Assembly (NCBI RefSeq): GCF_017874215.1
Contig: NZ_JAGGLB010000022.1
Location: 62,001-126,000, forward strand
Reading direction: 5' to 3'
Length of the DNA stretch: 64,000 bases
DNA from: Paenibacillus eucommiae
GTDB taxonomy: Bacteria; Bacillota; Bacilli; Paenibacillales; NBRC-103111
Shown here one piece after another: positions 50,959 to 59,424 of this stretch. Each line of letters starts with the position of its first letter. The stretch's first letter is position 1. The notes under the pieces were generated by a model. The model was not told the origin of the DNA. It did no database searches and saw only the letters and a program-made list of their open reading frames with translations. The translations under genes and the position numbers were made by a program.

Positions 50959-52180
50959 GTTCAGCAAGCGCCTCTTTTTGATTCGCCCAAAGCTCTTCAT
51001 AGATCGCTACCGTCTGATTGACGTATTGCTCCTGAGTAAACTCTTCGGCAAACAGCCTTCTGGCGTTGTTTCCCATTGTTTTATAATCCAGGCTGCACAT
51101 GGCTAAAATTTGCTTCTGCAAGGCTTCAGCATCTTTCGGGGGAATGAGCATCCCCGTATCCGGCCTTACCATCTCCGGTACCCCTCCAACATCCGTCGCG
51201 ATGACGGGCAGCCCCATGCTCATAGCCTCCAGAATAACGGTCGGAAAAATATCATAAACCGAAGGAAGAATCAGAATATCTGCTTGCTGCAGCAGCTCAG
51301 GAACATCTCTTCTTAGCCCCAGCATAAATACGGTATCCTGCAATTCCAAAGCTGTGATTTTCTTCAGCAGCTTCTCTTTGTAAGGCTTCTCCTGTTCGAA
51401 AGCGACATCTCCCACAATAATAAACTTGAGATCCGGCTTTATCGGCCGAATACGGGCAGCTGCTTCAATCAGGTACTCCAAGCCCTTCATCGGCGAAAGC
51501 CTGGCTACCGTAATAAGGATACGGGCCTGCGGGGAAAGCCCAAGCTGCTGCCGTAAATCATCAGGGGGGCTTGGCTGAATTCCTTGGGGCATCGGGGGCA
51601 TCTGAATACCAGAGAGCCCTTGGTTCGCCTGATTCAGATGCTTGACCGAAATTCCGTTATATATTTTCTCCAGCTTGCCGGATTCCTTGTTGAACCAGCG
51701 GAACATCGCTTTACTGCGCTCACATAGCACGATTACTTTATCGTTGAGCAAGTGATCGAGTAAGGCCACAAACTTGTAGGCTATTAAAGGCCTGCGGGGT
51801 AATTCATGAACGGTTTGCACGGTAGGGATGCTCAGCCATTTCCCAACAAGATTGGCGCCAATCACCTCCATTTTATGGGAGTGAATTAGATCAATGTGCA
51901 GCTCTCTAACGAGCTTTAGAAGAAATGAAACGGATTTGAGCAGCATCAGGAAATTGCGCGGGTAGTATGTGAAATCCGTCGGCTTGCCGAATACGGCCAG
52001 TGGGCCATAGATCACCTTGGCACCTAAAGCCTCATACTTTTCCGCATACACGCTTGGAGAGCTTAGCATGACGAAAGAGCAGTATCTTGTACCGTCCAAG
52101 CCCTGAATCAACTGCAAAAGCACAGTATCCACACCGCCTACCTGGCTGGCATAAGGCTGAATAAACAATATATGTTTCAT
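50951..52180 (-). CDS. Glycosyltransferase family 4 (GT-B)
   Basis: A 409-residue retaining glycosyltransferase: acceptor domain with HILFIQPYASQVGGVDTVLL and LIHSHKMEVIGANLVGK, donor domain with RLSPMKGLEYLIEAAARI and the E-x7-E region ILEAMSMGLPVIATDVGGVPEM (as LEAMSMGLPVIATDVGG). A Pro-rich insert (PPMPQGIQPSPPDD) precedes the donor domain. The ribosome site is weak and the leader is made of 7-8-base tandem repeats at 52200-52251, so copy number might tune translation. Confidence 0.9.
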   Translation of the reverse strand: MKHILFIQPYASQVGGVDTVLLQLIQGLDGTRYCSFVMLSSPSVYAEKYEALGAKVIYGPLAVFGKPTDFTYYPRNFLMLLKSVSFLLKLVRELHIDLIHSHKMEVIGANLVGKWLSIPTVQTVHELPRRPLIAYKFVALLDHLLNDKVIVLCERSKAMFRWFNKESGKLEKIYNGISVKHLNQANQGLSGIQMPPMPQGIQPSPPDDLRQQLGLSPQARILITVARLSPMKGLEYLIEAAARIRPIKPDLKFIIVGDVAFEQEKPYKEKLLKKITALELQDTVFMLGLRRDVPELLQQADILILPSVYDIFPTVILEAMSMGLPVIATDVGGVPEMVRPDTGMLIPPKDAEALQKQILAMCSLDYKTMGNNARRLFAEEFTQEQYVNQTVAIYEELWANQKEALAEHA

Positions 52181-52199
52181 TGGACGTGCAGCACCTTAC

Positions 52200-52251
52200 C
52201 TTTCTAGCTTTCTAGCTTTCTAACTTCTAACTTCTAACTTCTAACTTCTAA
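52200..52251. repeat. Short tandem repeats in intercistronic spacer
   Basis: Three 8-base units (CTTTCTAG, CTTTCTAG, CTTTCTAA) followed by four 7-base units CTTCTAA, filling most of the spacer between the nonulosonate-transferase candidate and the following glycosyltransferase start. Confidence 0.9.
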
Positions 52252-52263
52252 CTTTCTGCCTTC

Positions 52264-53388
52264 CTATACAACCTTGTACTGAACCTGATATTTCGTCGCC
52301 AGCTCGCAAAAAAGCGGAAATAAAATTTGATAATCCTCTGTCTTTCCCATACTGCCGAACAAATAAATGCTCAGATTGTCTTCATTTCTGCACAAATCGT
52401 ATAAATTCAATATGGCCGTGCTGCCAAACGAGAACAAGTTCAACTGCCGGATATGATTTTTGGTCATAACCAAATATAAGAGCTCGAAAGGCAGCTGCTT
52501 CGGAATGATGGAAACCTGTGGAGAGAACCGCTCCATCGAAGTCCGCTCTCCAGGATGCTGCTTAAAAAATATCGGTGATTTCCAATCACCCAGACTTTCG
52601 TTCACCTTATCTACTACCTGGTGCATGTACCGGTGCCTGTCGGGAATCTGATCATGCCAAGACTCTGTGAGTACTACAGATATGACATCACACCCTTGAA
52701 CCCAAGCATCCATTTCAGCTAAAACCGGGTACATCGTGTACAATTCGCTGGCAATCTCCGGTATGAGCAGGAAATCTCTCAAATACAGAGGCAATTGCTT
52801 CGCTTTGAGCCGCAGCGGATTGCGCGCATTTCCAACAATCAGACCTGGCCGTTGAACCCATACCGAGTCGACCCATCTTAGGCTTCCAATGTATCCGCCG
52901 GGAAGTCCCAGCCAGGGCGAGCATCTTTTTAACAATTTCATAAAAAAGCTTGTATGGGTGCTGTTATTGATGTAATTGCCATAGCCCTCTTCATACACCG
53001 TTACTTCTTTTCCTTCCCCGCTGAATTTCCGCATGATGGCATATTCCACCGTCACCGTATCGTGAGCCAGGAAAACCTCCGAATACATCGATATATCCGA
53101 CAGCATAGAAGGCAGCAGCTTCTTCCAGGATCTATAGAAAAAGAATTTCTCTACAGGATTAAGCTTCCGCTTATAATCATCCAGCATTACATCATCAACA
53201 AACATGACCTTGTTCCACACACCAGCATCTCTGGCCTTCTGACAAAAATCAGCAGCTTCAAAAAAATGATTCAGGATTAAAATATCACAATCCCCAAAGC
53301 TGCAGCCTTGTTTAATCAATCTGGCAATCATATACTGATAGGGCTTTGTACAAACAAAAAGCCTTTTGCCGGATAAAGCTTCACTCAT
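52264..53388 (-). CDS. Candidate nonulosonic acid (sialyl/pseudaminyl) transferase
   Basis: A 374-residue GT-B-like protein. Two motifs match bacterial sialyltransferases of the GT38/GT52-type group: the acidic motif EEG in VTVYEEGYGNY at about 130-140, and the HP motif in FFKQHPGER at about 280-290, followed by SFGSTAILNLY that fits the serine motif. These residues bind CMP in the known families. The N-terminus KRLFVCTKPYQYMIARLI is also like polysialyltransferase family starts. Immediately downstream of pseI-type gene (40 bases), it is the natural candidate to transfer the CMP-activated nonulosonate made by this cluster. Confidence 0.65.
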   Translation of the reverse strand: MSEALSGKRLFVCTKPYQYMIARLIKQGCSFGDCDILILNHFFEAADFCQKARDAGVWNKVMFVDDVMLDDYKRKLNPVEKFFFYRSWKKLLPSMLSDISMYSEVFLAHDTVTVEYAIMRKFSGEGKEVTVYEEGYGNYINNSTHTSFFMKLLKRCSPWLGLPGGYIGSLRWVDSVWVQRPGLIVGNARNPLRLKAKQLPLYLRDFLLIPEIASELYTMYPVLAEMDAWVQGCDVISVVLTESWHDQIPDRHRYMHQVVDKVNESLGDWKSPIFFKQHPGERTSMERFSPQVSIIPKQLPFELLYLVMTKNHIRQLNLFSFGSTAILNLYDLCRNEDNLSIYLFGSMGKTEDYQILFPLFCELATKYQVQYKVV

Positions 53389-53428
53389 GCTCTATTCCAT
53401 CTCCTGCTCCACTTGCAGATTTTGTGAA

Positions 53429-54478
53429 TTACAGGATATCCCAGCTCAGGGGAGTTCCCGCTTTGGCAGCTTTGGAAACTTTTTTTCCGAGAAATAAATC
53501 AATGTACTTGGGTGCCAGACCATAGCCCGGCCGAACGATCCTTACATTTTCTTCGCTGAGCGTATCCCCTGCACCCATATCCTGACTGATGTAGAGGGAC
53601 CGCCGAAACTTAAGGGAGCTGGCTTCTTTCTCAGTGCGCTCGTAGCAAATTTTACCCATAGCCTGCCACGCCCGCTCCGATTCAGAAACAAGCTGCCGCA
53701 TTTCCTCCGGTTCCAGCGAGAATGCCGCATCCACGCCGCCGTCAGCGCGCGATAAAGTGAAATGCTTTTCAATAACAGAAGCTCCAAGAGCTACACTCGC
53801 TACCGCGACCCCGATACCTAACGTATGATCGGATAAACCAACCTCACAATCGAACAGCTCTCTCATATGCGGAATCGTATTGATATTACTGTCGGCAGGA
53901 GTGGCAGGATAGGAGCTCGTGCATTTCAGTAGAACAAGCTGCGTGCACCCCGCTTCACGCGCAGCCTTAACGGTTTCCTCCAGCTCTGCCAAAGTGGCCA
54001 TGCCTGTTGAAATAATGAGCGGCTTTCCTGTTGCGGCGGCATACTGAATCAGAGGAATATCGTTATTTTCGAAGGAGGCGATTTTGTAGAAGGGAACATC
54101 CAGCTGCTCCAAATAATCAACTGCTTTACGGTGAAACGGGGTGCTGAACGGAATGATGCCCTTCTGCCTGCAGCGCTCAAAGATCGGCTTGTGCCATTCC
54201 CATGGCGTATAAGCTTGCTCATACAGCTTGTATAAGGATTGTCCCTTCCATAAGCTGTCCGGATCCCCGATATGGAAATCGCCATGCTCCAAATTTAATG
54301 TCATCAAATCCGCGGTATAGGTTTGCAGCTTTAACGCATGCGCTCCAGCCTCCGCAGCAGCGTCAACAATGCTTAAGGCTGCCTCCAGGGACTGGTTATG
54401 ATTGCCTGACATTTCTGCAATGATCAGGGGAGGATACTCCCTCCCCACTTTACGGCCACCCAATTGTATTTCCCGCAT
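53429..54478 (-). CDS. pseI: Pseudaminic acid synthase
   Basis: A 349-residue NeuB-family enzyme that condenses a 6-deoxy-altrose derivative with phosphoenolpyruvate to a nine-carbon nonulosonate. LIIAEMSGNHNQSLEAALSI, ALKLQTYTADLMTLN, YEQAYTPWEWHKPIFERC and ISTGMATLAELEETV fit the PseI subgroup better than NeuB; EVGLSDHTLGIGVAVASVAL and VIEKHFTLSR carry the metal and substrate residues. The last 60 residues are the SAF (antifreeze-like) domain (DMGAGDTLSEENVRIVRPG). It follows the formyltransferase gene by eight bases. Confidence 0.92.
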   Translation of the reverse strand: MREIQLGGRKVGREYPPLIIAEMSGNHNQSLEAALSIVDAAAEAGAHALKLQTYTADLMTLNLEHGDFHIGDPDSLWKGQSLYKLYEQAYTPWEWHKPIFERCRQKGIIPFSTPFHRKAVDYLEQLDVPFYKIASFENNDIPLIQYAAATGKPLIISTGMATLAELEETVKAAREAGCTQLVLLKCTSSYPATPADSNINTIPHMRELFDCEVGLSDHTLGIGVAVASVALGASVIEKHFTLSRADGGVDAAFSLEPEEMRQLVSESERAWQAMGKICYERTEKEASSLKFRRSLYISQDMGAGDTLSEENVRIVRPGYGLAPKYIDLFLGKKVSKAAKAGTPLSWDIL

Positions 54479-54485
54479 ATGCCTC

Positions 54486-55133
54486 TCAACCTTTTTTTTC
54501 GATTTTTAATATATAAGTCTCTCCGCCAAGCTCAAAAAAGCAGGGATACCTCTCATTGTCAGCAACTCTGAATAAAGCGAACTGCTCCTGGATCGAGCTC
54601 TCCGGATTCAGCCGGCTATCCTGCGGTGTCCGCTTGGGATAGAAGCTGGCTTCCCCCTGTTGCTCCTGTGCTTCCTTCACAATCGCCGGATACCGCCCGA
54701 TAAATTCACTGCACAGCTTTAGGGTCGTCGCTGCCAGTACGGCGCGAAGCTCGCCAAGCAGCTCGTGGCCGGCAAACTCCATCGTATGCTTCAGATAAAC
54801 AGGGCCGCTGTCCACCTGCTCTGCCGCTTCGAACAGGACGACAGGGATGCGGTGCTCTCCCTGCAGTATTTTCCAGGTTAGGGGGGACCAGCCTTTGCCT
54901 TGCGGCAAATCGCTGGCGTGCACGACCAGGTTATGCGTATGTAAATCCAACTGCTGCCGCGTTACAATCTGCTCACAGCCCAGGTAGAACGCGATATCAC
55001 CGTGCTTCATCTGCGCGGCATCGTGAACCCAGTCCACCTCGCGGGTCGATGGCTCAAGAGCTTCTATCCACTGAGGCATATAAGTATTAATCCAATTATT
55101 TTTGTCTGTCACTATGGTAATGCGGTAATTCAC
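54486..55133 (-). CDS. Formyltransferase-fold enzyme, probable nucleotide-amino-sugar N-formyltransferase
   Basis: A 215-residue protein of the methionyl-tRNA/glycinamide formyltransferase fold. The Asn-His-Asp catalytic triad is visible in LHTHNLVVHASDLPQGKGW and EAAEQVDSGPVYL. The GTG start at 55133 overlaps the pseG stop by four bases (GTGA), so it belongs to the pathway operon. In known Pse pathways an acetyltransferase (PseH) acts on the 4-amino sugar between PseC and PseG; no such enzyme is in this cluster, and this protein occupies the slot. It would use 10-formyltetrahydrofolate and give an N-formyl nonulosonate. The formylation role is inference. Confidence 0.75.
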   Translation of the reverse strand: MNYRITIVTDKNNWINTYMPQWIEALEPSTREVDWVHDAAQMKHGDIAFYLGCEQIVTRQQLDLHTHNLVVHASDLPQGKGWSPLTWKILQGEHRIPVVLFEAAEQVDSGPVYLKHTMEFAGHELLGELRAVLAATTLKLCSEFIGRYPAIVKEAQEQQGEASFYPKRTPQDSRLNPESSIQEQFALFRVADNERYPCFFELGGETYILKIEKKG

Positions 55134-56281
55134 ACGCCCAGCCCCTCTCTCAGCTCCTTCAGCACCTTGACTACCCGCTCTGTACCAAGACCATCGACCA
55201 ATGCTGCAGCACACGCCGACATGTGGAGATAGGCTTGCGGACTGCGCATAATCCGTTCAACAGCTTCCCTTATTTGGGGTGGTGTTACCTCGTCCGATTT
55301 GCCAAGATAGCAGATGGCATCGGTTCTGGCTATGTGCTCCGTCAGCCTCTCCTGGTTGCCTGCTGTTGTAATGATTACGCTTGGCAATCCCAGGCAGCAT
55401 CTTTCCCAGGTCGTCGTGCCGCCCGCTCCGATAGCCAGATCCACGCCTGCCATAAACTCCGTCATATTGTCCACGTTGACGTAAACCCTGCATCCCGGGA
55501 TTTGCTGGCACAGCTCAGCTACCGCCTCCGCATGGGGGTTCAGCTTCCCGAGGATAACCTCTATTTGCATATCGTGACGAACGAGCGGCTGCAGCGCATA
55601 TAAGGCTTTCAGGGTTTCATTCGTTAAATCTACTCCGCCAAACGATAACAGGATGTTTCTGACCTGTCCGTCCCGCCTTACGGCAGAAGCTTTAGCTTCC
55701 CGAAATTCAAGTCTTAATAATGCATAGGAGGGTCCCAGTAATGTTCTGCATGATCCCGGAAGCCATCCTTCGTATCTGGAACCCATATCCGCATAGTAAT
55801 TATGATCCAGCAGCAGGTCGCAGGCATGATCGCGGTCAGCCAAATCATCGATCACCATCAATTTACCTATATAAGGCCGGATAGCTTGCTCATATTTGGC
55901 ATCCAGCGCGTAATGATCAATAATGAACCAGTCGACCTTTCTGGTCTCTTCCTGCAAACGTACAATCGTTTGATCCCGATCCACACTCCACGGCACCCCG
56001 AGCCAGCTTTCATGGGGAGGGCTCCCTGTGTAGAAGCGCTCTGCGGGATTAATATCACTCCCCAAATTTTCCGCCTTCGTCCCGCTTTCGTTTTGTGCCG
56101 GTAACATAACGACGTGATATCCCTTGCCAGTTAAATAAACAGCCAGGTTTCCTTCTAAATCCCGGCACAAAAAGAGGACGTCCGCACCCTGTTTGCGCAG
56201 CTGCTCAGCCAGCGACAAGCAGCGCATAATATGACCACTGCCGATTTGCAAAGAAGCATCCGCGCGAAAATAAACTAGCAT
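55130..56281 (-). CDS. pseG: UDP-2,4-diacetamido-2,4,6-trideoxy-altropyranose hydrolase-like (PseG/SpsG type)
   Basis: A 383-residue nucleotide-sugar hydrolase that releases the free amino-sugar from UDP before condensation. LVYFRADASLQIGSGHIMRCLSLA (as FRADASLQIGSGHIMRCL) bears the catalytic His region, and AIGAGGTTTWERCCLGLPSV the UDP-binding motif. It is longer than the usual 280-350 residues because of an insertion at about 75-110 (NESGTKAENLGSDINPAERF). It overlaps pseC by seven bases and the formyltransferase gene by four, so the operon is tightly coupled. Its substrate here may be the N-formyl, not N-acetyl, sugar. Confidence 0.88.
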   Translation of the reverse strand: MLVYFRADASLQIGSGHIMRCLSLAEQLRKQGADVLFLCRDLEGNLAVYLTGKGYHVVMLPAQNESGTKAENLGSDINPAERFYTGSPPHESWLGVPWSVDRDQTIVRLQEETRKVDWFIIDHYALDAKYEQAIRPYIGKLMVIDDLADRDHACDLLLDHNYYADMGSRYEGWLPGSCRTLLGPSYALLRLEFREAKASAVRRDGQVRNILLSFGGVDLTNETLKALYALQPLVRHDMQIEVILGKLNPHAEAVAELCQQIPGCRVYVNVDNMTEFMAGVDLAIGAGGTTTWERCCLGLPSVIITTAGNQERLTEHIARTDAICYLGKSDEVTPPQIREAVERIMRSPQAYLHMSACAAALVDGLGTERVVKVLKELREGLGV

Positions 56282-57459
56282 GCGTACCTCTCAGTCACTC
56301 CCTTGACGGCAGCTATTACATCCCGCACATCAGCAGCTGTCATCGCTGGAAACAAAGGCAGCGTTAATATCCGCTCATACAATCTTTCAGCCTGCGGACA
56401 TAGTCCCCGGGAATAGCCCAGCTGCTCATAATACGGGTGATAATAAACGGGAATATAGTGAACATTAACGCCAATATTTAGCGCTATAAGCTCCTCGAAG
56501 ATTTGTTTGCGGCCGGCGCTAAGCTGCTCCAGCCGCAGCTGGATCACGTACAGATGCCAGCTGGAAACGCCTTCGCTGCTTTGCCAAGGAATTTGCAAGA
56601 CTTTCATCGCTCCGAAAGCTTCATCATATTGAGTGGCAATTTCTCTTCTTTTAGCTACAAACATAGGCAGCTTCTCTAATTGACTCTCCGCCAGAGCCGC
56701 CTGCAAATCTGTCATCCGGTAGTTGTAGCCAAGCGACTGCATCTCATGATACCAGGGCCCGTGTGCTTCATGGATAAGCTTGGCCCGCTCCCGCACAATC
56801 CCGTGGCAGCGGAACTGCAGCAGCTTCTCGTACAAATCTTCGCTATTCGTAGTGATGATGCCCCCTTCACCCGATGTAATATGCTTGACCGGATGCAGGC
56901 TGAACATCGTCATATCACTGATACCGCCTACAGGCTCACCCTCATAAAAAGCACCCAAAGCATGGGCGGCATCCTCAATCACGAGCAAACCATGTTCATG
57001 GGCAAGCGCCCTTATTGTGCGCAAATCAGCGGGTTGCCCTGTAAAATCAACGGGAATAATTGCTTTTGTACGACTATTGATAAGTTCGGCTGTCTTGGCG
57101 GGATCAAGGTTATAGGTACTTGCGTCAATATCGGCAAACACAGGGGTGGCCTGCTGATACAGCACACAGTTGGCGCTCGCTGCGAAGGTAAGCGGGCTCG
57201 TAATAACTTCATCTCCCGGGCCAATACCCGCAGCACAGCATGCACCATGCAAAGCGGCCGTTCCATTCGCAAAAGCCACGGCATACTTCGCCCCCACCTG
57301 GCGGGCAAGCTTGCTTTCGAAGGCCTCGATTTTCGGACCTGTCGTCAGGTAATCACTTCTAAGCACGGCTGTGACCGCCTGAATATCCGCTTCGTCGATC
57401 CATTGACGTCCGTAGGGCAGCCAGGTTTCTCTCTTCAAACCGCTAGTAAGGCTGCTCAT
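56275..57459 (-). CDS. pseC: UDP-4-amino-4,6-dideoxy-sugar aminotransferase (PseC)
   Basis: A 394-residue PLP-dependent DegT/DnrJ/EryC1-family aminotransferase. SDYLTTGPKIEAFESKLA, AFANGTAALHGACCAAGIG, LVIEDAAHALGAFYEG and MFSLHPVKHITSGEGG (with the PLP lysine) are PseC features. It should convert the 4-keto product of PseB to the 4-amino sugar using glutamate. Start at ATG 57459 overlaps the pseB stop by four bases; the open frame to 57582 is not used. Length is normal for the family. Confidence 0.92.
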   Translation of the reverse strand: MSSLTSGLKRETWLPYGRQWIDEADIQAVTAVLRSDYLTTGPKIEAFESKLARQVGAKYAVAFANGTAALHGACCAAGIGPGDEVITSPLTFAASANCVLYQQATPVFADIDASTYNLDPAKTAELINSRTKAIIPVDFTGQPADLRTIRALAHEHGLLVIEDAAHALGAFYEGEPVGGISDMTMFSLHPVKHITSGEGGIITTNSEDLYEKLLQFRCHGIVRERAKLIHEAHGPWYHEMQSLGYNYRMTDLQAALAESQLEKLPMFVAKRREIATQYDEAFGAMKVLQIPWQSSEGVSSWHLYVIQLRLEQLSAGRKQIFEELIALNIGVNVHYIPVYYHPYYEQLGYSRGLCPQAERLYERILTLPLFPAMTAADVRDVIAAVKGVTERYAC

Positions 57460-58430
57460 CGGTATTCTCCCAAATATTCTTTGATCTCGTCCTGTGACAA
57501 CCACTGCGGATTCGTATCGCTGGCATAGCTGAAATGCTCCCGGATCGGAGTCCCTCCATATGGCTCTTCGCCATCCAGCCACCAGGGAAATTCCGGCTGA
57601 ATGACATAATAAGTATCGAATTCAACCGTTCTGCGGGCGTCATCCTCCGTAATCATAAATTCATGAAGCTTCTCACCCGGACGAATTCCGATGTATTCAA
57701 ATATACATTCAGGAGCCATCGTATAAGCCAGATCGACGATTTTCACTGTAGGAATTTTGGGCACAAAAATCTCTCCGCCCTTCATCCGCTTCAGGCTCTC
57801 CTTAACGAACTGCACACCTTGATCGAGGGTGATCCAGAATCTGGTCATGCGCTCATCGGTAATCGGCAGTCTCCCTGTTTTTTTCTGCTTATGGAAAAAA
57901 GGGATCACGCTCCCTCTGCTTCCGACTACGTTGCCATAACGCACAACCGCAAACCGTGTATCCTTCGTTCCGGAATAGGAATTAGCCGCAACAAACAGCT
58001 TGTCCGATGCCAGCTTGGTTGCGCCGTACAGATTGACCGGATTAGCCGCTTTATCCGTGCTTAAGGCTATTACTCTTCTAACGCCTTGGTTAATAGCTGC
58101 TTCAATCACATTTTGTGCACCTAAAATATTCGTTTTGACCGCTTCGAAGGGGTTATATTCGCATGCGATCACATGCTTGAGAGCAGCCGCATGAATGACG
58201 ACATCAACGCCATCGAAGGCCCGGTTCAGACGGTCCAGATCCCTGACATCTCCAATAAAGAAACGCAGTCTGGAATCCTTGTATTCCTGGCTCATTTCGT
58301 ATTGCTTCAGTTCATCCCGGCTGAAAATAATAAGCTTCCTTACATCGGTTTGCAGCATATGTTCTACAAACTTCTTGCCGAACGAGCCTGTCCCGCCTGT
58401 AATTAGTACGACTTTACCATCCATTTCCAT
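57456..58430 (-). CDS. pseB: UDP-N-acetylglucosamine 4,6-dehydratase (inverting)
   Basis: A 324-residue short-chain dehydrogenase/reductase that starts the pseudaminic acid pathway by converting UDP-GlcNAc to a 4-keto-6-deoxy-arabino sugar. Cofactor motif VVLITGGTGSFGKKFVEHML, FIGDVRDLDRL, HAAALKHVIACEYNPFEAVK and ALSTDKAANPVNLYGATKLA are the PseB signatures. AGGAG ten bases upstream supports the start at 58430. It is the first gene of the minus-strand operon; the promoter region to its right has four copies of the 15-bp palindrome. Confidence 0.95.
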   Translation of the reverse strand: MEMDGKVVLITGGTGSFGKKFVEHMLQTDVRKLIIFSRDELKQYEMSQEYKDSRLRFFIGDVRDLDRLNRAFDGVDVVIHAAALKHVIACEYNPFEAVKTNILGAQNVIEAAINQGVRRVIALSTDKAANPVNLYGATKLASDKLFVAANSYSGTKDTRFAVVRYGNVVGSRGSVIPFFHKQKKTGRLPITDERMTRFWITLDQGVQFVKESLKRMKGGEIFVPKIPTVKIVDLAYTMAPECIFEYIGIRPGEKLHEFMITEDDARRTVEFDTYYVIQPEFPWWLDGEEPYGGTPIREHFSYASDTNPQWLSQDEIKEYLGEYR

Positions 58431-58449
58431 GCGGCTTGTCTCCTTTTTG

Positions 58450-58604
58450 GATACGATATGTATACTATAACTCTAATTTATGATACATTTAGTATCTAGT
58501 CAAGGTTTTTTTTATTACAACATTTAGGGATTGACAGTTTGCACAATCATGTATAAATTAATAGATATGATACATTTTGTATCTATTAAAATACGATTTG
58601 TATC
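58450..58604. promoter_or_regulatory. Divergent promoter region with four 15-bp palindromes
   Basis: Between pseB (minus) and the CMP-sugar synthetase (plus), the ATAC-N5-GTAT core occurs at 58450-58464 (GATACGATATGTATA), 58482-58496 (GATACATTTAGTATC), 58569-58583 (GATACATTTTGTATC) and 58590-58604 (AATACGATTTGTATC). Two direct TTGTATCGGGATAG copies follow (58598-58625). Two sites near each start suggest a regulator governing both operons. Confidence 0.65.
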
Positions 58605-58671
58605 GGGATAGTTTGTATCGGGATAGATAGAGATTATGTAGAAATTATTTTGAAAGAAGAGGTGTGACAGC

Positions 58672-59397
58672 ATGAAAGTAGCGGCCATTATCCAAGCGCG
58701 CATGAATTCATCCAGACTCCCGGGAAAAGTATTGAAGCAGGTGATGAATAAAAGTCTGATTGAATACCAACTTGAGAGAGTAAGCAGATCGAGAGAAATC
58801 AATGAAATTATTATTGCTACAACAACAAATCAGATTGACGAGTCCATTGTTGATATTTGCAGAAAGCTGGACCTTCCCTACTATCGCGGATCCGAAGAGG
58901 ATGTCCTGTCCAGGTATTATGGCGCTGCAGTGGCCTTTAAGGCCGATGTGATTGTCCGGTTGACGGCTGATTGCCCTGTGATCGACCCGCATATTTTAGA
59001 TGAAATTATTCGTTATTATATGCAGTATCGTCATCACTACGATTATGTGTCCAATTTCATTGATCGAACTTATCCTCGCGGAATGGATACAGAGGTATTC
59101 TCCATTGACGCTCTTCATATAGCGCATCACGAAGCTTTTCTGGATTATGACCGGGAGCATGTGACCCCCTTTCTTTATCGTAATGCGGGTCGCTTCACAT
59201 TGGGTAACTTTCGCAATAATGAAAATGAAAGCCGTCATCGCTGGACGGTAGACACCATCGAGGACTTCCAGCTCGTCTCCAATATCATCCAAACCCTGTA
59301 TCCTGTAAATCCGCATTTTACGCTGGAAGATATGCTTTCTCTAATGAGAGAACATGAGGAATGGTATGAAATCAATGCATTTGTGAGCCAGAAGTGA
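58672..59397 (+). CDS. spsF: CMP-sugar synthetase-like cytidylyltransferase (SpsF type)
   Basis: A 241-residue nucleotidyltransferase of the acylneuraminate cytidylyltransferase family, like Bacillus SpsF. VAAIIQARMNSSRLPGKVLK holds the CTP-binding R-x-x-S-x-R-L-P-x-K motif; RLTADCPVIDPHILDEII and DYVSNFIDRTYPRGMDTEV follow. It probably activates the nonulosonate made by the minus-strand operon to CMP form, the role of PseF. Start ATG 58672 follows AAGAGGTGTGACAGC. In the spore coat sps operon of B. subtilis, the SpsF, SpsE and SpsG homologues go together, so a spore-surface use is possible. Confidence 0.85.
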   Translation: MKVAAIIQARMNSSRLPGKVLKQVMNKSLIEYQLERVSRSREINEIIIATTTNQIDESIVDICRKLDLPYYRGSEEDVLSRYYGAAVAFKADVIVRLTADCPVIDPHILDEIIRYYMQYRHHYDYVSNFIDRTYPRGMDTEVFSIDALHIAHHEAFLDYDREHVTPFLYRNAGRFTLGNFRNNENESRHRWTVDTIEDFQLVSNIIQTLYPVNPHFTLEDMLSLMREHEEWYEINAFVSQK

Positions 59398-59424
59398 AAC
59401 GCAACACTCTAAGGAGGAATGACC

